Part shown: positions 26,401-38,900 of the stretch, one piece after another
Layout of the letters: the number at the start of each line of letters is the position of its first letter
Numbering within the stretch: the first letter of the stretch is position 1
DNA from: Arthrinium phaeospermum
Lineage: Eukaryota > Ascomycota > Sordariomycetes > Amphisphaeriales > Apiosporaceae
Direction: 5' to 3'
DNA: 64,000 nucleotides
NCBI GenBank assembly: GCA_006503535.1
Contig: QYRS01000019.1
Coordinates: forward strand, 32,494 to 96,493
Translations under genes and position numbers: made by a program
Notes under the pieces: model-generated
What the model saw: only the letters and a program-made list of their open reading frames with translations
Databases searched by the model: none
Told to the model about the DNA's origin: nothing

Positions 26401-28876
26401 AGAATTTCTACTCAGGAGTTTTTACCTTAGTGGTAAGGCTATCCACTGTGCATAGTGTTTTTTATGAATATTCCTCCCTACGATATTGCACTCGTTCTAA
26501 GGCTCGACTGTACATTTGGACAGACATTTCAGCCTAACCCCGGTGATCCAGTCTGTAGCGACATTTACAACTGCCGACGGTCTTTAATCATATCATCATT
26601 AACCGTTTTCACCTAATTTTTGTATAAGAAGAATGGAATGTTTGATTGTAATCTTGCTCAATTCCTCTAATGATTATCCTCAGCTAATACTATTTACTAC
26701 CTAAATATTACAACTTTGTATGAAGTTGTAAAGAATTCATATCGTGAATTAACATGAGGATTTCCATTATAATATTTATTCTTTGGTGCCAAAGGAAAAA
26801 AAACCAAATCTTGGCTTATCTGAAGATAAACCCGTCTAACCCGCTACCGTAAGTCTAATAATTATTATTAACGTAAAAACCAGATATTCTTCGCTACTGT
26901 AAATCAGATAAAATTGCCCTCCCACATAAAATATACCTATTTACCTTTACTACACTTAATCTTAAACTACCTAACTTCACCTAACAAGTTCAGATAATTA
27001 AAAAGTAATAATTCCTAATAGATAACTTAGACAAAAAACAAGTGCTAAACAAAAAAAAACTAGGGAAAGCCAAAGGAGAATCTATAATTTTAATTTAAAA
27101 CAGATTGCCTACTTAGGGGCAAATACTCTTACTCTTCTTATTTTATATTTTTTAATTTCTATATAGACGTCCTTTGAACTTAATACATCAATATCTAAAT
27201 GTCTACTTAATGTATCAGGGTATAATCCTACAATTGAAGCCGCTTCCGTTAAAGATTTAGCCAAAAAATCTCTCCATCTTGGTCACATATTTCATAAACA
27301 CAACTAGTTCACTTAGGTAGTACCTTTTTAGTTGTAATATCTATTACTCTTCCATCTAAAAGGTGTTCTACTGTAGGTGTATGGAACAAAATTTGGCTAA
27401 TTTCTTCTTGGCTTAAATATAGGACTTCTTCTTTATAAGTAGATAATCGTGAGTTATTCATCGTGTTAGATAATTTTAAGATTAAGTCACGGATATACTC
27501 TTTTCTATGAGCCCCAGCATAAATAGCTTCACACATTATTTTTAAATCCTTAAAATCTTCACCTTTTTTAGTTAAAAATTCCATATCGGCAAAGAAAGGT
27601 ATCAAATAGTTATTTAAAACATAAGGGTTTTTGATAATAAGTGAGACGGTACTTTTGGCATTGCTATTTTTAGGTGTATTTTTTTCGGTTGTTATAGCTA
27701 TAATGGATGAATTTTTTATTTTATATAAAGAATATCCATCAAAACCTAAAAATTTTTCTAAAAATTCCTTTATTTTTACCATAAGAGGAAGTTGAACTAC
27801 AGAATTCTTAAGAGCAAATGTAGGTACTAAGTTATCTCTTCTAAGAAAAAAGACCCATCTCCTTCGATGAATCCTAGTAGTCAACTTTTAGTTATGATAA
27901 CTGGAGAGTTTGCCGGTCTATCAAAATGAATACGGTTGGTGTTCATTTTATTTTTTAATCTTATTAATGGAGATTTAACCATTTCGGCGGTTAAATCTTT
28001 ATCTCTATTAGAGTAATAAAGGAAAGCTTCCTTAAAATCTAAATAGTCAAGAAACTTTGTAGTATTTAGGTTAAATTTATCGAAAATAGATATTAATAAA
28101 GCTATACCCTTTTGATCTGTAACGTTAAAAATACATTCGTCTTTATATAAACGAACACCTCCGATGGCTAACTTGTCATTAATATATCTTAAAACCTTTT
28201 CATCATCTTTATGTAAAGTAATCTTAAACATAAATGAAAAACTCGAAGTAGTGACTTTATCTTTTTTAAGTGTACGGTTAATAATAAAATTTCCTTCAGC
28301 ATCCGTGAATCCTACAAATCACTCAAGAAATCTTGAGTCTATATATTCTAATTCCCCTTTGTCTTTTACGTTTAAACGGGAAGAAAGAGTTGAATAGAAG
28401 CAGCAGTGCATTTTTTTCAAACCATTAGTAGGTTTTTTAACAAAGCTGCGAACGTATCCTTTTGATAATACGGTAGGGGATTTTCAAACAACGGGTGGTT
28501 TGGCTCAGTAACCGTAAACCAAACCTAATTTGTAAAGTATGAATCTAGAAATAAATATATCCTTATACAGTTGGATTCAAACCAACACAGCTTCCGTCTC
28601 TCATATAAATGAAAAACCCACTAAACTTACTGTTAAACTATCGAACTCAAAACCTCATACAATGTTAAATCATTCACTATCTATTCATCTAAATAATTCA
28701 ATTGAAACTGGTATATTATTAAAACCTACTTCAAAAAAAGCTATGATTGCTAATATTGTAGTTGTAATTACACTAAAACATGTAATAAACTGTGCACCGC
28801 TAACTCCAACTTTTCTACCAAAAAAGCCAGCAACTATAGATCCTAATAAAGGTAAAATTATTATACTTAAATACAT
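20393..28876 (-). CDS. nad5: NADH dehydrogenase subunit 5 (five exons, two single-base gaps in exon 5)
   Basis: Proton-pumping subunit of complex I. Exons: 28876-28629, 26339-26018, 24705-24559, 23541-23335, 21515-20393; about 682 residues. Start [20 protein letters not shown]. Recognisable: [115 protein letters not shown]. Exon 5 is open only if one base is added at 21438-21440 (HAF/KGLLF) and one near 20752-20757 ([14 protein letters not shown]). The gene starts on the last base of the nad4L stop codon. Confidence 0.93.
21568..21953 (-). pseudogene. unknown ORF: membrane segment plus Gly/Pro linker, frameshifted
   Basis: ATG 21953: [16 protein letters not shown], then an Ile-rich helix ([19 protein letters not shown]) ending TTYLLWGK. 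A one-base slip at the GGGGAAAGG run (about 21765) separates this from the next frame: GQEKWNPNKWPWLNPDG, then a Gly/Pro/Lys linker ([20 protein letters not shown]). The end runs almost into nad5 exon 5 (another frame reads …[11 protein letters not shown] across the splice site). No known domain. Confidence 0.55.
22066..22882 (-). pseudogene. LAGLIDADG endonuclease of nad5 intron 4, frameshifted near its end
   Basis: Both motifs are clear: [12 protein letters not shown] and [12 protein letters not shown]. The last about 50 residues (…[15 protein letters not shown]…FNEWVKFKDRW) need one base added near 22216 and one near 22181, both in A-runs. Ends at 22066 in IDTRS. Confidence 0.75.
23542..24558 (-). 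mobile_element. nad5 intron 3 (group I)
   Basis: Between MAMEG and PTPVSAL. Core element rev. GATATAGTCC near 23632-23641; 'gtctctgaggatcc' near 24408-24421. Ends in G23542. Confidence 0.85.
23652..24558 (-). pseudogene. LAGLIDADG endonuclease of nad5 intron 3, two frameshifts
   Basis: Fused to exon 3. [12 protein letters not shown] and [12 protein letters not shown] are intact. Downstream of VRYVVSQK an A-run is one base short (about 23921), and a second shift follows near 23877 before the typical ending [17 protein letters not shown]. Stop at 23652. Confidence 0.75.
24706..26017 (-). mobile_element. nad5 intron 2 (group I)
   Basis: Between AILWSLG and NLDYATV. Core downstream of the ORF: rev. 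GATATAGTCC near 24738-24747 and 'gtctctgaggaacc' near 24805. The 3' part resembles cox1 intron 1. Confidence 0.85.
25006..26017 (-). CDS. LAGLIDADG endonuclease of nad5 intron 2
   Basis: Motifs [12 protein letters not shown] and [12 protein letters not shown]; ends [15 protein letters not shown] at 25006. The frame carried from exon 2 stops near 25950, and the endonuclease frame opens a few codons later, so either it has its own start or one base is missing there. Confidence 0.75.
26340..28628 (-). mobile_element. nad5 intron 1 (group I, ID-like core)
   Basis: Splits the Val codon of LTVS (GT/T). ID-like core at about 26510-26610 with the 'tgtacatttggacagacatt' and 'ccgacggtct' blocks. Ends in G26340. 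26340-27108 holds only intron RNA. Confidence 0.85.
27109..28628 (-). pseudogene. LAGLIDADG endonuclease of nad5 intron 1 with a C-terminal helix-turn-helix, one frameshift
   Basis: In frame with exon 1. Motifs [12 protein letters not shown] and [12 protein letters not shown]. The tail [19 protein letters not shown] (a NUMOD-type DNA-binding helix) is reached only with one extra T near 27265; as written the frame stops after GEIFWLNL. Confidence 0.75.
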
Positions 28877-30476
28877 TATTTATATTCTATCGCTATACTT
28901 CCTCTTCAGTTTACCTTAATATTCCCATATTAAGCCTGACTATATCTTAAGCCTAATATTAATAATTAATTATTAATAAATAACCAACTCACATCTAGTC
29001 GATGAACTGCACACCGTTATTAATTAAAATACTTGGCGCTTGGCTGCAGATATTCTACATATCCAAATCGTTTTTACCATACAACGAGTCATTACCTGTT
29101 CCATTAATTATATTACTACATTAACTTGGTAGATTTGGTTTTAAGATTTCCCCGCAATTTGAGAGTTTCGCCTTATTTAAGACTAGACAAAGGTTTACTT
29201 TGCCTTTTTTGATCAAGATAATATCTCTCTTTAAGCAAAATTAATCATTCTTATTCATAGATTTTTTTAAATCTATTACCTTATTTAAACCTTTTTCAGT
29301 TAAATGTTCTTTATTTTTTATAATAATAGCAGCTTCTTTAAATTTAATATAATCATTATATTTAGTACCTTTAATTGGATATTTTTCAAAAAAAGGTATA
29401 ATATACATCATTATGTCATTAATTTTTGTTACTACAAATTCACATACTTTACGATTTTTATATTGAGATACATAACCACAATTAAAAATTTCAACTAAAT
29501 TCTTTAATAACCATAAATCTCTTGAATCCTGAGCTATAGAAAAACGTAATCATACTTTATTACCTGATATTGCTATGAAAAAATTGGATTCCCCTGAAGA
29601 GAATCCAGCTATCCATTCAGGTTGTATATTATTTAATAAATTAAGAGGGGAAGGATTCCGCGCCTCCATTTTTATGGTTTTAGCTTCTATTAAAGGAAAA
29701 TGTTCTTTTAAAATTGTAGATAAACCTCAATTAAGAGATGCTTTATATTCTAAAATTTCTTTTAGTCCTTCTATATTAGTATGTTTATTTTCTAACATTA
29801 ACAATACAATTTGTTTAAAGATTTGCAAATCTTTATATTTATTAGTTAATAATAAATATTTTTCAAAATGAGGTATAATTAGATTATTTAGATTAGTTAT
29901 ATCACTAACTCTAAATTCTACTGTAGATTTATCATTAATTTTTGATATATATCCTATATTATTAAAATATTCTTGAATTAATAATAATAAAGCTCTATCT
30001 TTTTCATGTAATTTTATTTGAAATCTAGCTTGTACATTTCATCCTATTTTATATCTAGGATTTTTTAAAATAGTTACAACAAAAGAACTTTCAGCATCTG
30101 AGAATCCACTTATAAATAAAGGATTTAACTTCATTTTTCTATCCGTACTATAATTTCTTGATTGAATCATAGTACTTGATAAATTTGAAGGTATATAAGA
30201 AGAATTTAATTTTGGATTTTTATTAAGGGAATTGTTTAATCTGTAGAAAGCAACTAGAATACCCAAACCTATAGCAGATTCTGCACCTGCTACTGCTATT
30301 ATATAGATAGCATATGTTTGACCTATTATATCATCAATGTTAAGTGAACTTACCAATATTAAAAATGTTATAGATAATAGCATTATTTCTATAGAAATAA
30401 GCATTAATATAATATTTTTTCTATTTAAAACGAATCCTAAAATTCCTATTAAAAAAAGTATCAAAGTAATATTCAT
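28876..30476 (-). CDS. nad4L: NADH dehydrogenase subunit 4L (two exons)
   Basis: Exons 30476-30238 and 28906-28876: 270 nt, 89 residues, intact. Start [15 protein letters not shown]; conserved [18 protein letters not shown] with the membrane Glu; end RGSIAIEYK. The stop TAA shares its last A with the nad5 ATG, the classical fungal nad4L/nad5 overlap. ATG 30476 is chosen over the upstream one (30491) for fit to family length. Confidence 0.95.
28907..30237 (-). mobile_element. nad4L intron (group I)
   Basis: Splits the Leu codon of FYRL (TT/A). Core downstream of the ORF includes 'gtcgatgaactgc' near 28999, an element shared with cox2 intron 5. Confidence 0.85.
29241..30237 (-). CDS. LAGLIDADG endonuclease of nad4L intron
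   Basis: Fused in frame to exon 1, about 332 codons to TAA 29241, no break seen. Motifs [13 protein letters not shown] and [12 protein letters not shown], where Ser replaces the second acidic Gly position, as in the cox2 intron 1 and nad2 intron 2 enzymes. Confidence 0.85.
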
Positions 30477-30975
30477 TGTATATTTATTCAAAATTAAATT
30501 ATTGTAAAAGTAGTAATACCACTGGTTAACAGTGTGAGGATAGAGCCCCGCCTCGCTCTATCAATAGTATCCTGCCTGGTGTGCATCCATGGATAGATGG
30601 ATACATGCATGGATAGATGGATCCATGCATCCATCCATATACTTCTTACTACTAAGTAGTCATCGGCATAGATAAAACAAATAAGTATTTATAGTGTCCT
30701 TATATCTCTCATATCTCTTTTATCACTAACGATAAAAGGATAAAAGAATAAAAGGCACTTTAAATATTTAAGTTTTAAACTTATATTTAACTTTATTGAC
30801 AAAACCTACCTATGCACCACATACTGATAACAATAATTTAATATTTTGACCCTATTTTAAAAAGTTTATAGCCTTCTTAATATAGCCAACCTATGTTAAT
30901 ATCAATATAAGCATAAACTTTTTTTTTACGCATTACTAACCCTAGTAATACATAAAAAACTAACATTAAGGTAAT

Positions 30976-32508
30976 TTACTCTTCTGGTTCTGATTCTGAT
31001 TCTGATTCTGATTCTGATTCTGATTCTGATTCTGATTCTCACACATCCTCAGGTTCAAAACCCTCTACATAACCCATTTTGATCATTAACCTGTAATTGT
31101 GATCACTTAATCTGTCCATAGTTTTTACTAAGCGTGGGTTATGATAAGTTTGTACTATTCTACCTATCCTGTCGTTTTCCACTCCAATATATGAAGTAAA
31201 AACATCATAAAGCGCACGAATACGACGATTACTGCCCAAATTTGACTCTAGTATACCTACTAATATATCTAAATTCCTTCATTCTTCATAATCTATAGTC
31301 ATATCCTCCTCTGTAGGTAAATCAAATTGTTGTGCTGTCTCCAGTCAATCTGATATTGCATCGTTCAAATGGTCAGGTAACAAGGGTATAGTAGAAAACC
31401 GTGTACGGTATGGGTTTGAATGTGGTCTAGGATTGTTAGCTTCATCAGATGATAAACTATTTCTTTCACTTATTGTTTCTGAAGTTGAAGACATAATTTC
31501 GACTTCAGTTTGAGTAAGTTGAGGAATATAGTTAGGTGAAGTTAAAGACAGAATTTCGACCTTAGTTTGAGGAGGAAGAGGTATATAGTTAGGTGAAGTT
31601 AAAGATAAAATTTCGACCTTAGTTTGAGGAGGAAGAGGTATATAGTTAGGTGAAGTTAAAGATAAAATTTCTAATATACTTACCGGTGGTAAGCTTATCT
31701 CCGAAGGAGATAAGTTAGGATTTAAAGGTTTAATAGAATATTTTCGGAATTCTGATTCTAAAGTAGTTCTTTGAAAATAAGAAGGAAAACATTGACTTTT
31801 AGATTTATTTAATATATTTTCTAATACAGGGAATTTAGAAAATATATCTAAAAAACTACGACCGGGTTTTTTAGAATTTAGTTCTAATTTATTTATATCT
31901 AAATTTTCTAAACTTTTTAGTTGAGTCAAGAATTTTTCGGACATAAAATCAAACCTAACTAATTCATAACTAAAAGATCTTATATTTATTTCTTTTTGGG
32001 CCTCCGGTCAATGATATGTATAAAAATAACCAGAACTAAAAACAAATATAATATTTAAAGTAACGCAAATTATTAATAAACTAGATATCAAATTACCAAA
32101 TTTTATTAAATTTTTTTTAGTTAAAGGCGTAAAATAAAATTTTTGTGCAATAAAAATAAATATTAATTCACCTACATTATATCTTATTTGTAAAAAACTT
32201 TTTAAAAGTATTAAAAATAGGGTAGAATCCTCAAAGTAAATATAAATACTTAAAGGTAAACCTACTAATACAACTAAAACAAAAAATGAACAATAAATAT
32301 TTATTTTATCTACCAAATCACTTTTTAAAAACTCAGGATAAACTTTATATATCATAAAAAATATATTAAAGGTATAAACCCTAAAAGATAAAAATAACGT
32401 GATCCTTCTATATAAAATACTAAAATTAAAATCATCACTGAATATGGAATAACTATAGCATATACTATAGAATAAAAATTTTTTTTTATCTTTAACTGAT
32501 TTGAACAA
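30976..32508 (-). CDS. unknown 511-codon ORF: membrane domain, 19-residue repeats, acidic (ES)8 tail
   Basis: Long intact frame (open a little beyond 32508, where a TTG would start it). The N-terminal 165 residues hold about five hydrophobic helices, ending GYFYTYHWPEAQKE. The middle holds a tandem repeat, VEILSLTSPNYIPLPPQTK, present about three times (31520-31690), then a Ser-rich stretch. A folded-looking region (RALYDVFTSYIGVENDRIGR, DRLSDHNYRLMIKMGYVEGF) leads to Trp-(Glu-Ser)8-EPEE and the stop at 30976. The tail is a hexanucleotide microsatellite. No family recognised. It sits between trnR and nad4L. Confidence 0.7.
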
Positions 32509-32576
32509 AAATTTTATTAAAAGTAATAAAACCTAAATCCTTAACTCCTGAAATAAGAAGTGGAAATTGTCTATAA

Positions 32577-32795
32577 ACCATACAGAATAGTAAACAGTAA
32601 AGATAAGAACCCGTTGTTTATTGCAGGGAAAACAATGATAAAACAATTACCCAAAATATAAAGAATATTATATAAAGGATTTTCAGTAGAAAATCCTAAT
32701 ATTCATTTGAATATTTGTCATATTAATATTGATACACAAAAGCATAATAGTGTACCTCAAGTTCGTTTTTCAAAAAGTATCTTAGTAATATTCAT
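32577..32795 (-). CDS. short ORF with nad4L-like start
   Basis: 72 codons from ATG 32795: MNITKILF then unrelated hydrophobic sequence. The first codons and the leader 'ttaaattattgtaaa' match nad4L at 30476-30515. It may be the detached start of the 30976-32508 ORF, which follows 17 nt later in another frame. Confidence 0.45.
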
Positions 32796-32852
32796 TGTAT
32801 ATTTTTTTATATATTAAATTATTGTAAAGAAAAACTGAAGATAACAATCTTC

Positions 32853-32922
32853 AAGTGTATAAGACTCGAACTTATATTAAAGTAGCCGTAATACTTGGTT
32901 TTACCATTAAACTAACACACTT
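32853..32922 (-). tRNA. trnR: tRNA-Arg (ACG)
   Basis: Acceptor AAGTGTG pairs with TACACTT, anticodon arm AAGTA-TTACGGC-TACTT, T loop TTCGAGT. Lies between cox2 and nad4L, its usual place in Leotiomycetes, so this is probably the original copy; another is at 60716. Confidence 0.9.
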
Positions 32923-32999
32923 TATACATATATAAATTTTTCATATATATATAATTAAACTGTAATGAGTCTAAATCTTCTAAGATAAGAATTTAAATT

Positions 33000-35900
33000 T
33001 TAGATTGTTTCTATCCTTATTTGTTCCTCTAATCAAGTCAAGAATTTTTCTAAACTTACTGATTCGACTACAATAGGCATTGAACTGTGTAAAATTCCAC
33101 ATATTTCAGAACATTGCAAATTATCTCTACTGTAATTTAATATAATTAATAAACTTATATTAGTACACTTACTTCATAAAGTAGCATTAAGCTGAAAATA
33201 TCAGCTTAAATCTAATTATTTATAAGTAAAATAATAATCTTTATAAACTTTACCGTCTTTTAAACGAGTATATAAAGTCTTTCTATCTAATGAGATGTTT
33301 AGAGTTTTAAAGTATCTAATTGTATCCTTAATACTTTCAAATTCTTTTTCTAAATTTTCTCCTACCCGGCCCGCCGGGTTGCCTAGGCGACTCCTTGAAG
33401 TCGCCGCCAAGGCTTTTACTAATAAAGGTTTATTTTTTTTATTGACTTTTAATAAGTCAGTATCTATTTTTAATTTTTTATATTCATCAATAATTAATCC
33501 AACTTGTTCAAAATTATCCGGTAGAATTTATCTGAGTATTTACATAAGAAATGATGAAACACTTTTGCATTTTTTATGTATTTAGTAAGGGTGTCTCTTT
33601 TTATAATTAAACCTAATTCTCTTAAATACTCAACACAAGATGTTAAAGAATCAAAATTTAAAGTATGACCTCAAGAATCTATAAATTTATTTCCTTCTTT
33701 AATTTCTAACTCCACAAGAACACTTCTACGAGTTCCCAATGCATACGTATTTTGTCTTTCTTTTTGCATTATACTCACTAATTCTTCTACAGAAATATTG
33801 CTAATTAAAGCAGTAGGAATAGGATAGCTTAATAATAAAAAATTGTTAAGATAGGGTATTTTAGAATCTACAAACTTTTTACTAGTTTCAGTATGTATTT
33901 TTAAGACTCTTTTTAACTCAATTTTAGATTTAGCTTTGTAATAAAGAGTGCTACATGTTAGATCATAAACATATACAGCATCACCTTTTGAAGATCCTGC
34001 ATTAACAACTCTTAAGTATTCAAGTTAAATTCTTTATTTAATAAATAATATTGTTCTAAAATTAATGCGTCTTGATTACTAAATTTACTACTATCTAATT
34101 TAAAGATTATTAATTTAAAAGCTTCTAGTCCTTCTTGGTGAAGTAAAGGTAGAAATTTACCTGCTGCTTCGCTGCCTAGCGCACCCCTTGAGCCAGCTAG
34201 CTGGCGAGGTGCGCGCGAGGCTAAAGGAAAATCTCCTTTAAAATAGTAATCCATTCTACGTCTCAATAAATTAGATGAACCTACATATTTATCACCTCTA
34301 TTTTTATGTATAAATATGTATACACCAGAGAAACCCTTATATTGAGATTTACCTGTTAAATCATCTAAAAGTTTCTTTTTTTCCGGTGTATAAATAGGAA
34401 GATCCATTTCAACACCTTTAACTTTTAATAATTCTACTAATTTTGAGTCATTAACTGATAAATTTTGATTTAATAATATTTGATTGATTACTGATGAAGT
34501 AGTAGGTTTTTCACTTTTGATGTGTTCTAACGCTAAAGACTCGGGATTACGCTGCCCCTCCAAAGATCTAACTGATCTAAAAGATCTAGTTAATGTTAGA
34601 GCAGGTATAAAACCTAATCCTAAGCGTTTACCTAATTTTAAGTGATTATTAAAAACACTTCTCTTAATTGCACATTGCAAAAACTACTGTAGTATTTACG
34701 CCTAACCCTACTTCTAAATTTTTTTTATTATTAAAAAATGCATTTTTTAATAATAAAAAAAATAAAGCCCCACACACTCCTTGAGCAGCTTTGCTGCGTA
34801 AGTGTGTGAGGGCTAAAAGGACATAAGCTTTATGTCCTTTAAGAATAATTAAAATTTTATTTTTATATTAAAAAATAAGTTTAGCAAACTATTGTAGAGA
34901 TCCCTAAATATAATTAACGAATTAATATATAATTAACAAAAAATATGTGGGGCCTCTTCCGTAAGGAAGTATGACACTAAACTATTCATATTTTTCTACA
35001 CCTTTTCAGGAGGGGCTTGACTATATCTTAAGCATTATTAAAACTAATAATACCAACCACCGTCTAGTCGATGAACTGCATACCATTATAAATAACTTTA
35101 CCTAGCTTGTAATGAATCTAATCTTAACTGATCCATTATGCAAAAGGTACGCTCTCATTTTTATGGTACTTGGCTGCGGATTGCCCATTGAATAATAAAT
35201 CTTGATTTTACTGTATCACGAGTCATTACCTGTGCCATAAGTTATGTTACCATACTTACTTAGTTAAGATTCCTTTAGGGGTTTCCCGCAATTTGATGAT
35301 TTTTAACCATAGGTTCACTACAGTTTTGGCCAATGTTAAAGACCATAAAATACCCCTTCTCTATTTACAAAAACAGATACTTGGTTTAATCTACCAGGGT
35401 CGTGCTACAACTTCGACCTAAAAAATACCGGCTTTTTATAATTTTCTTTTACCATCTTTATCCCCTTTATCACTAGTGATATCTGGGGAACGGTTAAAGA
35501 GAAACAAACTTAAACATAACGATGTTTGTATGGCTTTCCATTAGATATGTAATTTCTTACAGATGATCTACTAATACCGAATTTAGATGCTGCTTTTGCT
35601 ACTGAATCAAATAATATAGTATTTTGTATCTGTATCAAAACCTCTACTGAGCTACCAGAAGATTTGTGCAATTTACCTAAACTATTTATTCTTTGTTTAT
35701 CAATAAGCGCACGAACCTGTAACTCTGTTAAATCTGTAGATACTGCTTCTGAAATAAGGTTATTAGAGATAATAAAATGATCTAAAAAAGTTCATTCTTG
35801 TTTACATGTTTTTTATAAGAAGTATGGTGTATACCTAAATCAGCACAAAAAGCATTTAATGAGATACTAGAATAATATAAAGTTTTACAGTCATTATCGT

Positions 35901-38900
35901 ATAAATATATTTAAACCCTTGATTAACTCTGAAATTCACTATCTTATGAGTATTAAGATTAAATCTCTTGTCTAATAAAAAATACTGTTCTAAAAAACAA
36001 TGAGAATATTTAGAAAAAGCAGAAGGTATAACGGCAACCTCTAGAGTAAACGCCTTTAAATCTTCTTTTTCTAACATAGGTAACAAAATACCTGTATCTT
36101 TGTTAGAAAATAAAGTATTTTTTTCAAAATATTGTTTAAATCTTCTTGCTAAATCATTGCTTGATCCTACATATTTTTTATCAGAATACTTGTGAGAAAA
36201 AATATACTCCTGCTTTACTACGCCTAGAACCCGGTTTTCCTATTAATCCTACTAAAGCAGGATATGTTTGATCTGTAATAGGTAAATCAAAATTAACTTT
36301 AGGAAGAGATAAAAGATCGTCTAAATCTTTCTGAGTTATAGAAACATTTTGATTAAGCAACACACTATTAATAACTTCACTTGTTATAGGATTACCGCTA
36401 TTAATATGTTCTAAAGCTATAGTGTTAGGACGATAGTCCTTTTCTTTCCCCTTCGGGGAACTAGATAGTGTTAATCCAGATTCAAATCTATATAAGAATT
36501 TAAATTTATCCGTACATGATCATTTATTATTGAATAAATTAACATTAGGACGCTTATTAAAACCAATTAAACTAGCTCTATTTGGAAATTCTAATTTTAC
36601 GGTATTAGATTTTATTTTACCTGGAATAAATTTAAGCATTAATCCATAAACTTTTCATAGCCTTTTCCCCTTATCCCTTAATGAAATTAAAAGGAAAAGA
36701 AGGCTAGAACTATAAAAAAACCGCATAACAACTTAAACCTAGTAAAAAGGTCAGGCCGTTGTAGAAACTTTAATCTAGGGTTATATTCAGAATAGTAAAT
36801 ACTATCTCGTTTTATTTGATCCTAGAACCGGATTTCCCGGCGACTAGAGTACACCTTACAATCAAAAAAATAGTCATCGGCGCTCCGCTCGTAACATATA
36901 TAAACTTGATTGAAGAACTGTCTACTCGTTGCTCTTTTACAATAATAACCTAATTCTATCCCGTGATACAACCACTTCCCCTTCTTATCTCGAAGAGATA
37001 TCAGGGGATCTGGGGTAAAAGAAATATATTACTGATTTAGATCCGCGATCGCCCATTTCAGTTACCATCATCTTTAGTGATATTACCTTACCCTGAGTCA
37101 TTAATCAGGCCAGTTAAAAAGTTTCCTTTTTATCTTTGGTTACTAAAGCTTTAGGGCTTCCCCGGAGTTTAGCTCTTTAGCACACATAACGAATAGCCTA
37201 CATCCATTATTTTTTTATGCATCACATTTTATACCTAAAGCATTAACAGAAAAAGAATGTATAACATCACCAGAAGTAATGATGAATCTAACGTGTGTTA
37301 ATTCAGGAAGGATAACTCTATTATCAACTTCTAACATTCTTAAAGCTCCGTCTTCTAAATCAGATTCTGGCACTAAGTATGAATCAAATTCTATAAACTC
37401 TTCATCTGAATTTAAGAAATCAGGGTATTGATAACTTCAATATCATTGGTGCTAAAAATTAATACCTTTTATTTTATATTAACTCCTAAATCTCTCAACT
37501 CAACTTATAAAAGTTGAGTTAGGACGTGCTTGCTCTTTTGGGGATAACCCTATTCTTTTTACAGTCTTACGAGTAACAGAATATCTGTCCTCCTCAGAAA
37601 AATGATATTGTAGACTGTTGTCAGTCAAAGATCTAATTTCTGTTTTGTAAGTACCTTTTGGCCCACTATTCATAGCACAACGATCTAATATATCCTGATC
37701 CGCACTAGTAATGATCTCTTTTTGTTGTATATCATATATACTTAAATTAGGATCCATTCTTCTTAATTTTTGAATGAATAAATCTTCATTAGTAGGACCT
37801 GGTGTAGGAGCAAATGCCATATCAGGAAATACAGATCTTAGGCCAGGTAAAGTAGGGCGCCCTCCCTCAGATGTAAACACGCCGCCTTTAAAATAAGATT
37901 CTGGCACTAAGTATGAATCAAATTCTATAAAGTCTTGATCGGAGTTTAAGAAATCAGGGTACTGATAATTTCAAAATCATTGGTGTTAAATTATTATATT
38001 TCGACTGTACATTAAGCATCAAATAAATTGACACCCACAAGTGACCCAGTCTGTGGCAATAAATAAAAAAAAAACAAATTATTTACTGACAGTCTCGTAT
38101 TGTTTATTCACAAATTTAAAGTAAACAATATTTTAACTGTTTTCACTCGTGTCGCCAGAAAAATTTTATAAATTTTTCTAAGAATCCTGTCGGAAACTTA
38201 TAAATAAATTATAATGAAACTTTCATTACGAATTTATTTATCGACTATCATATGTATGTAGGGGGGTAAGAAGAACTTTAAAAATATATACAACATTATT
38301 ATATAGAATTAACCTTTAATTTTTAAGTTTAATTTATAATACATAGAAGGGTGTAAGTAAGGTAAAACTAAATTAGTTAAAGTTATTAAGGATGAACCTT
38401 TTATATATAGAATATTTATTTATATCTTTTAAATATTGAATAGTACAATTTAAATTAAATTTATTTTCCAAAATTTGAACTAAAAATTGTATTTCTTCCA
38501 GGTTAAATGAATTTGTAGCTAATCTAACGCCAGGTTTAGCTCAACCACCATCATCCATAACCCATATAGCTAAAGCCAACGGAGTTAAATATTTTTCTAT
38601 TTCTTTATTAATATTTTTTTACCTTTTTTATAAAACATTTTATGTATTCAATTAAAACTTCTAAAGGTAAAAGTATTAAATTCATACCCATAATAAAATT
38701 TATTTCTGTTTTTCAATGATCTAGTATATTTTCTAGGCTGTAAATTAGAACAATAACCTTTACTATGAAAAAATTCATACAATCAAAATAAATAATCCTT
38801 ATGAATTTCGCTTTGTCTGTAACAAAATCTCGTTCCTTCTATAGATCTGCTATTAGCATAACCATCACCTAATAAGGAACCAATTACTACAGAAATAACG

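Larger units (their letters stand above)
33117..35341 (-). mobile_element. cox2 intron 5 (group I)
   Basis: Between GVFYG and QCSEICG. The core is near the 5' end (rev. GATATAGTC at about 35012-35030; 'gtcgatgaactgc' at about 35066). Ends in G33117. Confidence 0.85.
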
